A model generated the notes under the pieces. It made no database searches. It was not told where the DNA came from and saw nothing but the letters and a program-made list of their open reading frames with translations. A stretch of DNA of 17,883 nucleotides. Origin: Alphaproteobacteria bacterium. GTDB lineage: Bacteria > Pseudomonadota > Alphaproteobacteria > UBA6184. The stretch spans positions 1 to 17,883 of the forward strand of contig JAUIKZ010000017.1 of NCBI GenBank assembly GCA_030433125.1. The letters run 5' to 3'. The position numbers and the translations under genes are program-made. Positions 6,732-14,987 of this stretch are shown piece by piece (position 1 is the stretch's first letter; each line of letters starts with the position of its first letter).

Positions 6732-7675
6732 TAACCCATCTCAAAAGATTTGATTATATCTTGAGCGGAGTTTAGCAAAGGTTGGCCAATGCTTGGACTG
6801 TTGGCGAAGTAGGACACTTGCATCCCACTGGCCAACAGCTCAAACAAGTAACCTAAGCGGGAGATGGTGTCGATTTTCGTAATGATACTCGTATCAAAAC
6901 CAGCTTGGGCTGCGTTGTGCATCATGTGTTTCAGTTCATACATATCTGTGCCTGCTGGGGCCACAAACACGCCTTTGGCATTTAGCTCTTGCAGCAACTT
7001 CGTACGCGGTTCGAAGTCGATGCTTTTAAAAGAGGTTAACCCTGGTGTGTCGATCAGCACAGGCCCTTCATGTTCTGCCATCAGGGCCTTTATGGCATTT
7101 AGTGAATCGGTTGGCACAAAGGGCACGTTAAGGTGGCCAGCGTAAGTTGTTAGTTGCGTAACCGCCCCGGCTTTGCCGCTATCCATTGTAATCAGCAAGG
7201 GTGTTTGCTTTAGCTGCATAAGAGAGAGCAAGCCAAGCTTGGCTATCGTAACGCTTTTACCAGCGCCCGTTGGGCCCGAAAGCACAACACAGCGGTGGTT
7301 CTCAAAAATGTTCTGCGTGTTGGTGTTGAACATTTGCTCGAAGATAAAACGAATATACTCAGCCACCGGTAAGTCTGCACCATTTTGTAACATGGTTTCT
7401 TTCAAAAAGGCCTCCACTTTTTCCACCCCATGGGGCGACACCCCCTGATTTTGGAGGAACGTTTTGATGTCATGAATTTTAGCGTAATGTTGCTCACTGA
7501 GTTTGGCGGTAGAATGCTGCTGAGGGCGTGCGCTGTCCTCTGGCGCAGAGGCTGACACTTCCACGCCGCCCTCCACTTCGCGCGACTCAAGAATAAGCGC
7601 ATCCTCACCTAATAGTTGCCGTACTTGTTTTAAAGCGGCGAGCATATCTTTTGCGACAAGTTTAACAATATCCAT
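6731..7675 (-). CDS. flhF: Flagellar placement SRP-type GTPase FlhF (divergent)
   Basis: FlhF is an SRP-family GTPase that marks the pole or site where the flagellum is assembled, often in balance with FlhG/FleN. The N terminus (MDIVKLVAKDMLAALKQVRQLLGEDALILESREVEGGVEV) is the typical FlhF start, and a short linker leads to the NG domain. Motifs: P-loop GPTGAGKS (134-141), DTPG (209-212) and TKID (266-269). Two loops are unusual: the family DTYRxGA loop reads DSGKAGA (165-171), and DTAGR reads DTPGL, so both conserved arginines are missing. At 314 residues it is somewhat short for the family. It is the last gene of the operon, 12 bases after flhA. Its AAGGA ribosome site (7689-7685) overlaps the flhA stop codon, which suggests translational coupling. 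No flhG follows. The family is clear; GTPase competence is uncertain. Confidence 0.9.
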   Translation of the reverse strand: MDIVKLVAKDMLAALKQVRQLLGEDALILESREVEGGVEVSASAPEDSARPQQHSTAKLSEQHYAKIHDIKTFLQNQGVSPHGVEKVEAFLKETMLQNGADLPVAEYIRFIFEQMFNTNTQNIFENHRCVVLSGPTGAGKSVTIAKLGLLSLMQLKQTPLLITMDSGKAGAVTQLTTYAGHLNVPFVPTDSLNAIKALMAEHEGPVLIDTPGLTSFKSIDFEPRTKLLQELNAKGVFVAPAGTDMYELKHMMHNAAQAGFDTSIITKIDTISRLGYLFELLASGMQVSYFANSPSIGQPLLNSAQDIIKSFEMG

Positions 7676-7687
7676 TTTTCATTATCC

Positions 7688-9769
7688 TTATATCTGTGCT
7701 AATGTTTGCACCTTTGCTTTCGCGTGTATTTCGTTTTGTGATAAGACCGGTAACATAGGGCGAACGCGCTCTACAACCGTCCGCACATGGGCGCGCGTCA
7801 TGGGGCCTGTAACTAACACAGGGTCACGCCCCAAAACCAGATCGGAGTTCATCACTTCATCTAGGCGGCGCACAAACTCACGTAGGTTCTCAGGCGACAT
7901 GGCCAGTTGGTGGCGGTCGCCTTCTTTCACCAGTGATTCCATAAAGGCCTCTTCCCAGGCGTTGGAGAGCATGACCAGCTCCAACACGCCTTCCTCATTT
8001 GCTAACTGAGCGCATATCTGGCGGCTCATGCGGCTGCGTACATACTCGGTTAAGGCATCAACTTGGCGGCCATTTATGCCCGACTCCACAATGGCCTCAA
8101 TAATGCCCGGTAGGTCACGAATGCTAATGCGTTCCCGGAGTAAGTTTTGCAGCACGCGGTGTATGTTGCTTTTGGTAACGGTGTTGCCGTTATCGGTCAG
8201 AAGTTTCTGGTGTGTTTCCTCTAAACCATTTAGTAGCTTTTGTGTTTCAAGCATGGTGAGCAGATCACTCATGCTATCTTTTATGCTTTCAGTGAAGTGG
8301 GTCACCAAAACTGTTTTGGGTTCTACTACCGTGTAAGCTTTGTCTTCTGCCGTGGCTCTCATCACGTTGTCCACCCACTTGGCGTCTAAGCCAAAGGTGT
8401 TGTCTTTCGTGTCTTCGCCCATTAAATCAATGCTATTACCACCCGGGTTAAATACCATGAATTTAGCGGGGTACACTTTACCGGCGGCGATCTCTACTTC
8501 TTTCATGGAGATGTTATAATCATACGTGCCGAGGCTTGAGTTGTCTTGAATACGGACGGCCGGTAGCACAAAGCCAAATTCACGAGCGAGCTGCTTGCGG
8601 ATTTTTTTCACCATCACGGAGAGGTTTTCTTCGTCCTTCTCATCCACATAGGTTAGAAGGCCATACCCCAGCTCAAGGGTGATGTTGTCCATGCCCAAAA
8701 TTGAGGCTAGTTCATCATCCTCCATTTCGGCAGGTGTTTTTTCCGTTGGTGCTTGTGCTTTTTCTTCTTTCGCCACGCGTTCTTCTTCTTTTTGTTGCAT
8801 AAGCAAATAACTAAAATATCCTACCACACCTCCCAATGCAGCAAAAGGAATAAAAGGCAGACCCGGCAACACACCCATCACGGTGAGGAGGATGGCGCAT
8901 ATGGCAAACGCTAAGGGGTAGGCGCCCAGTTGTTGGCTTAGGGCTTTGTCGGCAGCACCTTTTGTGGCCCCTTTAGACACCACCATACCCGCTGCCGTAG
9001 ACACAATTAAACCAGGGATTTGGGATACCAAACCGTCACCCACGGTTAAAACGGTGTAACTATGAGCGGCCGCTGACAGGGAGATGTTTTTTTGCATCAC
9101 CCCAATTAAAATGCCACCAATAATGTTGATGGCGGTAATGAGTATACCAGCGATGGCGTCCCCGCGCACAAACTTGGCGGCACCATCCATGGCTCCATAA
9201 AAGTTAGATTCTTCTTCTAATTCTTCGCGGCGCTTTTTGGCGTCTTGCTCGGTTAAGATACCCGCCGAAAGATCGGCGTCAATGGCCATCTGTTTACCCG
9301 GCATGGCGTCTAAACTAAAGCGTGCAGATACTTCGGCAATACGCCCCGACCCTTTGGTGATCACCACAAAGTTAATGATAATAAGGATGGCGAAAATAAT
9401 GAGACCAATAACAAAGTTTCCGCCCATCACAAAGCTACCAAAAGCTTTAATAACATGCCCGGCCGCATTGGTGCCTTCATGGCCTTTGCTTAAAATAAGG
9501 CGCGTGGACGCCACGTTTAATGAGAGCCGCAACATGGTGGCGATTAGGAGCATCATGGGGAAGGAGGTTAAGTCAATAGGGCGCTCCACAAAAAGGGTGG
9601 TCATGAGAATCAGAAGCGACACACCAATAGAGATAGCCAGCGAAAAGTCAAGCAACCACGTGGGCATAGGCAGCAACAGTATTAACATAATGGCTAATAC
9701 ACCTGCGGCAAAAGCAATCTCGCTTTTTTTAAAGTAACTGCCAATCACGGCTGCCATGGGTTGTGCCAT
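7688..9769 (-). CDS. flhA: Flagellar type III export gate protein FlhA
   Basis: Inner-membrane core of the flagellar export gate. Its cytoplasmic domain forms a ring that docks chaperone-substrate complexes, and its membrane part couples export to proton motive force. The 693-residue length is normal. The N-terminal half carries about eight hydrophobic segments (for example around 20-40, 43-61, 118-137, 205-225). The FHIPEP family signature RLSLNVASTRLIL is at 81-93. The conserved cytoplasmic FHIPEP loop (ARFSLDAMPGKQMAIDADLxxG...) spans about 149-205. A charged Lys/Glu linker follows, then the soluble C-terminal domain from about 350. It starts 2 bases after the flbD stop, with its ribosome site inside flbD. 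Sequence is intact with no missing block. FlhA is conserved enough to be certain. Confidence 0.98.
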   Translation of the reverse strand: MAQPMAAVIGSYFKKSEIAFAAGVLAIMLILLLPMPTWLLDFSLAISIGVSLLILMTTLFVERPIDLTSFPMMLLIATMLRLSLNVASTRLILSKGHEGTNAAGHVIKAFGSFVMGGNFVIGLIIFAILIIINFVVITKGSGRIAEVSARFSLDAMPGKQMAIDADLSAGILTEQDAKKRREELEEESNFYGAMDGAAKFVRGDAIAGILITAINIIGGILIGVMQKNISLSAAAHSYTVLTVGDGLVSQIPGLIVSTAAGMVVSKGATKGAADKALSQQLGAYPLAFAICAILLTVMGVLPGLPFIPFAALGGVVGYFSYLLMQQKEEERVAKEEKAQAPTEKTPAEMEDDELASILGMDNITLELGYGLLTYVDEKDEENLSVMVKKIRKQLAREFGFVLPAVRIQDNSSLGTYDYNISMKEVEIAAGKVYPAKFMVFNPGGNSIDLMGEDTKDNTFGLDAKWVDNVMRATAEDKAYTVVEPKTVLVTHFTESIKDSMSDLLTMLETQKLLNGLEETHQKLLTDNGNTVTKSNIHRVLQNLLRERISIRDLPGIIEAIVESGINGRQVDALTEYVRSRMSRQICAQLANEEGVLELVMLSNAWEEAFMESLVKEGDRHQLAMSPENLREFVRRLDEVMNSDLVLGRDPVLVTGPMTRAHVRTVVERVRPMLPVLSQNEIHAKAKVQTLAQI

Positions 9770-9771
9770 AA

Positions 9772-11082
9772 TTATAACTCACCACTTTCTTCATATTGTT
9801 TTAGTTTATTACGCAGGGTGCGGATGGATATGCCTAATATACTCGCGGCTTGCGTACGGTTGCCCAAGCAGTGCTTTAGCGTGTCTATAATAAGGTCTTT
9901 CTCCACATCGGCGACGGTGCGTCCCACCAGTTCTTTTTCGGCGGCTTGCACTATCGCTTTGGGGCTGTTGGTGCCAGATTGCATATTTTTAGGGAAGATG
10001 TCAGCTGGCAGAATTTGGCCATCACGCCCTAAAATAACGGCACGATGCATAAGGTTTTCTAGCTCGCGCACGTTACCTGGCCAGGTGTAGTCTAGCATAG
10101 CATTGCGTGCCTCAGTGGTTAGGGTTTTACTGTTAATGCCATTGAGCTCTGCGTATTTGGCAATAAAAAACTCGCCCAAACTGATGATGTCTTTGGGGCG
10201 CTCCCGTAGCGGTGGCATTTTAAGGTGAATCACATTCAACCTAAAGTAAAGGTCTTCACGGAACTCTTTCTTCTCCACAGCTTCTAACATGTTGCGGTTG
10301 CTGGTGGCGATAAGCCTAAAGTTCACCTTCACAGGCTTAGTGCCCCCCACGCGGTCGATTTCACGTTCCTGAATGGCGCGGAGAAGCTTAGCTTGCAGGT
10401 GTGGCGCCATTTCACTGATCTCATCCAGCAATAGTGTGCCACCATTGGCCTCTTCAAATTTACCAATACGGCGGGCAACCGCCCCCGTGAAGGCGCCTTT
10501 CTCATGGCCAAATAGCTCTGATTCAAGCAGATTTTCTGGGATGGCCGCGCAGTTCACACTTACAAAATTTTCATTCTTACGTTTGCTGTTGTCGTGCACA
10601 AAGCGAGCCAGCACTTCCTTACCGGTACCAGATTCCCCGGTGATTAAAACGGTGGCCTCAGACGCGGCTACTTCCCGGGCTGTTTCAAACATCTCTTTGG
10701 TGCAAGGGTCATCAAAAATAATCTTCTTGTTTTTATTAGCCACCACCTCAAATACGGCAGCAATCATTTCTGGCTCGGGGGGGAGAGGTAGATATTCTTT
10801 AGCGCCCCCTTTAATGGCGTTGATAGCATCTTGGTGATTTTGCTCACCAATGCCGCAGGCAATCACCGGGGTAGAAAGGCGTTCTTGCTTCATGCGGGTA
10901 ATGAATTGGCTCACTGAATACGACACATCCATCAAAATAATGTCAGCGCCTTTTCCCTCCCGCAACAGCGATAGGGCTTTATCAGTATTATCTACATGCC
11001 CCACTTGTGCGCCATTTTGCATCGCAATTTGGCCGGCTTTCGCCATGTGGTTATGTAGGGGGCCAATTAACATTAAGCGCAT
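9772..11082 (-). CDS. flbD: Sigma-54-dependent flagellar transcription activator FlbD/FleQ type
   Basis: Enhancer-binding protein expected to switch on sigma-54 flagellar promoters (hook, filament) once the basal body is built. The N-terminal receiver-like domain (1-115) keeps the Asp at residue 52 (ILMD) but begins MRLMLIGPLH, without the usual acidic pair, so ordinary phospho-control is doubtful. The AAA+ domain is complete: Walker A GESGTGKE (149-156), sigma-54 contact motif GAFTGA (196-201), Walker B GGTLLLDE (214-221), then DLYFRLNV and the WPGNVRELEN signature (334-343). A Fis-type helix-turn-helix is at 408-427 (NRTQAASILGISIRTLRNKL). Position right after fliN is the same as for Caulobacter flbD in the fliF operon. 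Caulobacter FlbD is known to be tied to assembly through FliX; no fliX is in this window. A matching sigma-54 promoter precedes the flagellin gene at 17709. Confidence 0.95.
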   Translation of the reverse strand: MRLMLIGPLHNHMAKAGQIAMQNGAQVGHVDNTDKALSLLREGKGADIILMDVSYSVSQFITRMKQERLSTPVIACGIGEQNHQDAINAIKGGAKEYLPLPPEPEMIAAVFEVVANKNKKIIFDDPCTKEMFETAREVAASEATVLITGESGTGKEVLARFVHDNSKRKNENFVSVNCAAIPENLLESELFGHEKGAFTGAVARRIGKFEEANGGTLLLDEISEMAPHLQAKLLRAIQEREIDRVGGTKPVKVNFRLIATSNRNMLEAVEKKEFREDLYFRLNVIHLKMPPLRERPKDIISLGEFFIAKYAELNGINSKTLTTEARNAMLDYTWPGNVRELENLMHRAVILGRDGQILPADIFPKNMQSGTNSPKAIVQAAEKELVGRTVADVEKDLIIDTLKHCLGNRTQAASILGISIRTLRNKLKQYEESGEL

Positions 11083-11083
11083 T

Positions 11084-11449
11084 TTATTGCTCCTCTTTTA
11101 CAACATCGGCTGAGGCTTTTATAATTTCATTTAGTGTAACGCCTATCGACTCGCCTTCCACCACAAGTTCCCCGCGGGCCACTAAGCGATCGTTGACGAG
11201 AATATCAATGGGTTCACCTACGCGGCGGTCAAGCTCAATGACTTCGCCTTTGCTTAACTTAAGTAAGCGGTGAAGAGGCATGTGAGTGGAGCCCAACACT
11301 ACCGATACCTTCACCGGCACGTCATAAATCGTTTCCCATGATAAGCTTCCCTTGCCGTTCTTAGCCGCTGCTTTAATGCTTTGGGCCATCTCCTCCTGTT
11401 GGTTGTCTTGTGCTTTTGGGGTTGCGTTTGCGTCTAGTTTTTCACTCAT
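11084..11449 (-). CDS. fliN: Flagellar switch/C-ring protein FliN
   Basis: Cytoplasmic C-ring component that, with FliM and FliG, forms the switch reversing motor rotation and provides a docking site for FliH. It has 121 residues. A polar, Gln/Ala-rich N-terminal 35 residues precede a SpoA (surface presentation of antigens) domain at about 40-112, with the typical VPVKVSVVLGSTHMPLHRLLKL...GEVIELDRRVGEPIDILVN pattern. The SpoA fold also occurs in FliM and type III secretion C-ring proteins. The short length and flagellar context favour FliN. Its ATG lies inside fliH (8-base overlap, ATGAGTGA), so translation is probably coupled. The stop is 1 base before flbD. No fliM is seen in this window. 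Confidence 0.93.
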   Translation of the reverse strand: MSEKLDANATPKAQDNQQEEMAQSIKAAAKNGKGSLSWETIYDVPVKVSVVLGSTHMPLHRLLKLSKGEVIELDRRVGEPIDILVNDRLVARGELVVEGESIGVTLNEIIKASADVVKEEQ

Positions 11450-12110
11450 TGTGACACCTTTCTTTTAATAGGGTTAAAATGTTATGTTGAATGCTTTCGA
11501 TTTGTTTGGTGGCGCTTCCTTGGCCCCAATCCAATTTTACGGCGGGGCCGTCGGGGTCTGTTTTAAATGTCAGTTGGCCTTTAGGGGCGGCGTTAGACCA
11601 CATTTCTTCGATGCGGGCTTGATAAGCTTCACCTAGCTCTAGAGGTGTGTAAAGCGTTACTGCTGGTTCTAAAGTCAGGCTTTTAAAAGCTTGCTCTAAA
11701 AAGGCAGTGGCCTCATCTGTGCCATGACGCTGCACATAAAAGGGCAGGGTGGCACTCAAGGCGGCTTCTAACCCCACGGCCGCAAAATGCTTTACTTTTT
11801 CTTCCGCTTCGGGCAGGTGGTCAGCAATTGCTTTTATGGCCGCTTCCACCTGTTGCAGGGCTTCGTCTTCTTTTTGTTGTTGGGCGGCGTTCCATTCGGC
11901 TGTGGCCGCTTGGTAGCCTTCGTCGTAGCCCTCTTTTTTTCCGTCTGAAAGCCCCTTGTCGTAGCCCGCCTTTTCACCTTCCTCAAAACCCTCTTGGTAA
12001 CCTTTTTGAGTGGCGGCTTTTAACTCTTCCTGAAACTGCTTGTCGAGCGCACTTTCAAAGCGGTTGTTTTGCTTGCTGTGCGTTGTGTTTGAAAAGGCCT
12101 GAAACACCAT
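11442..12110 (-). CDS. fliH: FliH/FlbE-type regulator of the flagellar export ATPase
   Basis: Likely peripheral stalk of the flagellar type III export apparatus, binding the FliI ATPase and linking it to FliN at the C-ring. The product is 222 residues. Residues 37-65 have eight glycines at exact four-residue spacing (G37, 41, 45, 49, 53, 57, 61, 65), the GxxxG helix-packing repeat known from FliH proteins. A coiled-coil-like charged stretch (68-110) and a C-terminal FliH/HrpE-like domain follow. The start codon shares one base with the fliG stop (TAATG), and the end overlaps fliN by 8 bases. In Caulobacter the equivalent position between fliG and fliN holds flbE. Overall FliH proteins are poorly conserved; the call rests on the GxxxG repeat and gene order. 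Confidence 0.88.
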   Translation of the reverse strand: MVFQAFSNTTHSKQNNRFESALDKQFQEELKAATQKGYQEGFEEGEKAGYDKGLSDGKKEGYDEGYQAATAEWNAAQQQKEDEALQQVEAAIKAIADHLPEAEEKVKHFAAVGLEAALSATLPFYVQRHGTDEATAFLEQAFKSLTLEPAVTLYTPLELGEAYQARIEEMWSNAAPKGQLTFKTDPDGPAVKLDWGQGSATKQIESIQHNILTLLKERCHNE

Positions 12111-13120
12111 TAAAGCACCCTCTCTTCATCTTCTGAAATGTTGATCACCACTTCTCCTTGGATGGTAAGCTCCTTGATGATCACCAGAATCTCGTTTTGC
12201 GCTTCTTCCACCTCCCGCACACGTACGGGGCCCATGGTTTCCATGTCTTCCATCGTGAGCTTTTTGGCGCGTTCCGACATGTTGTTAAAGAATTTATCTT
12301 TAATTTTTTCACTGCTACCTTTCAGTGCGGTGGCTAGTTTTGTTTTATCCACGCTACGGATAACGTTTTGAATCCCCACATCACTAATACGGACAATGTC
12401 TTCATAAGTGAACATAAGCTTACGCACCGCTTCTGCCTCTTGCCCGGCCACCTGCTCAATCTTAGACATAAGATGGGTTTCTGTTTTGGCATCCAGAAAG
12501 TTGAAAATATCGGCTAACACCTGTAAGCGGTCCTGGTTACCTTTACGAGAAAGCGCGCGCATGAATTGCTGGCGAATGCTTTCTTCAACGTTTTGCAAAA
12601 TCTGAGAGGGGATGTCTTCTAGCTTTAGCATGCGAACCACCACCTCTTCCGAAACGTCTCTTGGGAGGCGCTTCAGCAGTTTAGAGGCCATCTCTGATCG
12701 CACTTTCGATAAAAAGACAGCCACGGTTTGGGGGTGCTCGTCCATCAAGAAATTAATAAGCATGTCTTCATCAAGTTGGTGTATCTGCTCCCACATGTTT
12801 GGGCCAAGGGGGCCTTTGACCTCCTTCATAATTTCAACAACGCGGTCTTCACTAAACACTTTGCGCAGGATTTCCTCCGTTTTATCCACACCACCCTGAA
12901 TTTCTACGGCGCGCGTTAAGCTTTGGGTAAACTGTTTGAAAATCCCTTCCATGTCTTTCGCTTCGACACTTCGTAAGTTGGCCATTTCAAGAGAGAGGCT
13001 TTTCACCATGCTCCTGTCGAGGTACTTGAAAATCTTGGTGAGGTTTTCTTCCCCAAGAGACAGGGCCAAAGCGGCGGCTTTTTGCGGCCCTTTGATGCGG
13101 TAGTTTGTTTCCGTGGCCAT
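12110..13120 (-). CDS. fliG: Flagellar motor switch protein FliG
   Basis: Rotor protein that sits on FliF and contacts the stator MotA, generating torque. It has 336 residues, the normal length. The N-terminal FliF-binding domain starts near GPQKAAALALSLGEE. The middle domain carries the signature EHPQT (128-132), which takes part in FliM binding. The C-terminal domain has the charged torque helix region (about 281-308: MSERAKKLTMEDMETMGPVRVREVEEAQ). All three ARM-type domains appear intact. It begins 2 bases after the fliF stop and shares a base with the fliH start. Confidence 0.97.
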   Translation of the reverse strand: MATETNYRIKGPQKAAALALSLGEENLTKIFKYLDRSMVKSLSLEMANLRSVEAKDMEGIFKQFTQSLTRAVEIQGGVDKTEEILRKVFSEDRVVEIMKEVKGPLGPNMWEQIHQLDEDMLINFLMDEHPQTVAVFLSKVRSEMASKLLKRLPRDVSEEVVVRMLKLEDIPSQILQNVEESIRQQFMRALSRKGNQDRLQVLADIFNFLDAKTETHLMSKIEQVAGQEAEAVRKLMFTYEDIVRISDVGIQNVIRSVDKTKLATALKGSSEKIKDKFFNNMSERAKKLTMEDMETMGPVRVREVEEAQNEILVIIKELTIQGEVVINISEDEERVL

Positions 13121-13122
13121 TG

Positions 13123-14841
13123 TTATTTAGCCTCCTTCATCCAATTGTAAATTACGTTGGCCGCCTCGGCAGGGTAGGCGTTGATAATGTATTCCACATC
13201 CTTTTTGGTATTGCGTTCCTTTTTGTGGAAGTGAGCCAAGTTAACACGCGAGGGTGAGTATCCCTCTTCATCCTCGTCTTCATCGTTATAAGGTAAGGCT
13301 GGGTCGTTTTCCGTTGCACCTGGGGTGTTCGCGGCCTTCTTTCGTTTTTCGGCTGCTTTCTTTATTTTTTCAGCTTCGGCCACTTGTGCCTCCGTTTCTT
13401 CCTTAATGGTTTTCAATTCTTCCTCCATCTGACGCGTTAACTGCTCTGCCCTAAAAGATTCGATTACACTTTTAGCGACGGGTGTCAGCAGGTAACGGAA
13501 GAAGAAGTAAAACACAAACATGTATGCAAGGATTTCGAGAATACGGAAGAGATCCTTCGCCTCTAAGCCAAAGAAGTTGCTGCCATAATCAGGCGCGAAC
13601 TCTACTACCTCTTTTTGGAAAGGCATGGTAATGACCTTTACGGAGTCGCCGCGGTCTTCTGTAAAACCGACCGCTGTTTTCACGAGTTCTTCGATGCGCG
13701 ATAACTCCTCTGCAGGGCGAGGCACATATTCTTGGTTGTCGTTATAGGTGCCATCCACCATCACAGCCACAGAGAGGCGTTGAATAACACCGGTTTCGTG
13801 CACATGCGTTTTAGTTGTTTTGGAGATCTCGTAGTTTATGGTTTCTTCCACCTTTTTATTAATATTTGTGGCACCACCCTGATTCGTTTGGTTTTGGCCG
13901 GGGAGGTTGTTTTGTATGCCAACCGTGTTTTGTTGACCACCATTTTGGTTTTGCGATGTGTCTTCACTGTTTTGCACCGAGCGTGCCACTTGACTGTCGG
14001 GGTCATAGGTTTCGAGTGTTTCAGAAACACGGTCCAGATCGAGGTCTACATATACCTCTGCTCGAGATTTTCCACGGCCCACAATTTTTTCTAGCATCGA
14101 CTCAATGTTACGCCCGAAGCGTTCTTGAATGGAAATGCGCATTTGATCTCCATAGGAAGCAGCAGGTATGGTGCTGGGGTCTGATTGTGAATCACCCCCC
14201 GCTGCAAGCACCGTACCGTTCTGATCAACGATCGTTATATTACTGGGCGTTAACCCTTTCACTGCAGACGCTACCAAGTGTTGAATGGCCCGAATCGTTT
14301 CATCGGGGAGGCGGCTTGCAAATTTCGTTTTTAAAAACACAGAGGCGGTCGGTTCTTTTTCTTCAGTCGCAAACAGTTCGCGTTTAGGAATGACTAAGTG
14401 CACACGCGCTTGATGAATCAGTTTCATAGAGCGAAGTGACTTTGCAATCTCACCTTCCAGAGCCCGTAAATAATTTAAGTCTTGTTGAAAGCTTGTAGTG
14501 CCCAATGATTCTGTGCGATCAAATATTTCATACCCCACCGTGCCGGAAGAGGGCAGCCCCTCCTGAGCCAATGTCATCCTTAACTTGGGTGCTTCATTTT
14601 CATGGACCCAAATTTGGGAGCCATCTCCTTTGAGTTTATAAGGAGTGCCTAATGTGTCGAGTTTGGATATAATTTGGCCGGCGTCAGCTGTTTCGAGCTG
14701 GCTATAAAGGAGAGCATAACTTGGTGCAAAAACGTAGCTCGTCATAACAGCGGAAAGAATGATAAGTAGCCCAGCGATGCCGCCAATAACGGCTAATCGT
14801 TTTGTCCCCCACTGTTCTACAAATTTACTTACGAGTTTCAA
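13123..14841 (-). CDS. fliF: Flagellar MS-ring protein FliF
   Basis: Forms the membrane MS ring, the first assembly step of the basal body and the housing for the export gate. With the TTG start at 14841 it has 572 residues, a typical FliF length. An N-terminal membrane segment (about 19-45, ending TSYVFAPSYALLYSQLE) is followed by the ring-building periplasmic motifs, an Asn/Gln/Gly-rich loop (in the 320-370 range), a second membrane segment (LFRILEILAYMFVFYFFFRYLL), and a C-terminal cytoplasmic tail EYIINAYPAEAANVIYNWMKE that binds FliG. The frame also opens upstream at TTG 14973 (616 residues), but that TTG is part of a TTGACA -35 box and has no ribosome site. TTG 14841 has a weak GGTG 5 bases upstream and is the only other ATG/GTG/TTG near the N terminus. 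The family is certain; the start is not. Confidence 0.93.
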   Translation of the reverse strand: MKLVSKFVEQWGTKRLAVIGGIAGLLIILSAVMTSYVFAPSYALLYSQLETADAGQIISKLDTLGTPYKLKGDGSQIWVHENEAPKLRMTLAQEGLPSSGTVGYEIFDRTESLGTTSFQQDLNYLRALEGEIAKSLRSMKLIHQARVHLVIPKRELFATEEKEPTASVFLKTKFASRLPDETIRAIQHLVASAVKGLTPSNITIVDQNGTVLAAGGDSQSDPSTIPAASYGDQMRISIQERFGRNIESMLEKIVGRGKSRAEVYVDLDLDRVSETLETYDPDSQVARSVQNSEDTSQNQNGGQQNTVGIQNNLPGQNQTNQGGATNINKKVEETINYEISKTTKTHVHETGVIQRLSVAVMVDGTYNDNQEYVPRPAEELSRIEELVKTAVGFTEDRGDSVKVITMPFQKEVVEFAPDYGSNFFGLEAKDLFRILEILAYMFVFYFFFRYLLTPVAKSVIESFRAEQLTRQMEEELKTIKEETEAQVAEAEKIKKAAEKRKKAANTPGATENDPALPYNDEDEDEEGYSPSRVNLAHFHKKERNTKKDVEYIINAYPAEAANVIYNWMKEAK

Positions 14842-14936
14842 TTTAACACCATTTTTAATAGCTTTAGGCTTTACAAGTAAAAAAAGAGTTAAGGAACCGG
14901 CATTTTTTGCTGGTTGGTAGGAAATAAATTCGGCGC

Positions 14937-14964
14937 TTTCCTTTTTTATTGAAAGAGGTATATT
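14937..14964 (+). promoter_or_regulatory. Possible promoter of the ankyrin gene at 14988
   Basis: TATATT (14959-14964) matches the -10 box at 5/6, with only a 3/6 -35 (TTTCCT, 14937-14942) at 16 bases. Start would be near 14970, just before AAGGA (14974-14978). It overlaps the divergent fliF promoter, so the two could compete. The -35 is poor. Confidence 0.35.
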
Positions 14965-14973
14965 GCTTGTCAA
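14945..14973 (-). promoter_or_regulatory. Probable sigma-70 promoter of the fliF operon
   Basis: On the minus strand TTGACA (14973-14968, perfect -35) is followed after 17 bases by AATAAA (14950-14945, 4/6 -10). Transcription would start near 14938, about 100 bases before the preferred fliF start at 14841. The site lies in the divergent gap between fliF and the ankyrin gene at 14988. No sigma-54 promoter of comparable quality is seen for the operon, which fits an early (class II) flagellar operon. Confidence 0.5.
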
Positions 14974-14987
14974 AAGGAAAAATGGAA

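Noticed and set aside
14877..14892. TTAA-N7-TTTAC resembling a CtrA box near fliF
   Set aside because: One mismatch in an AT-rich region, and its position downstream of the predicted start site does not fit an activating CtrA site.
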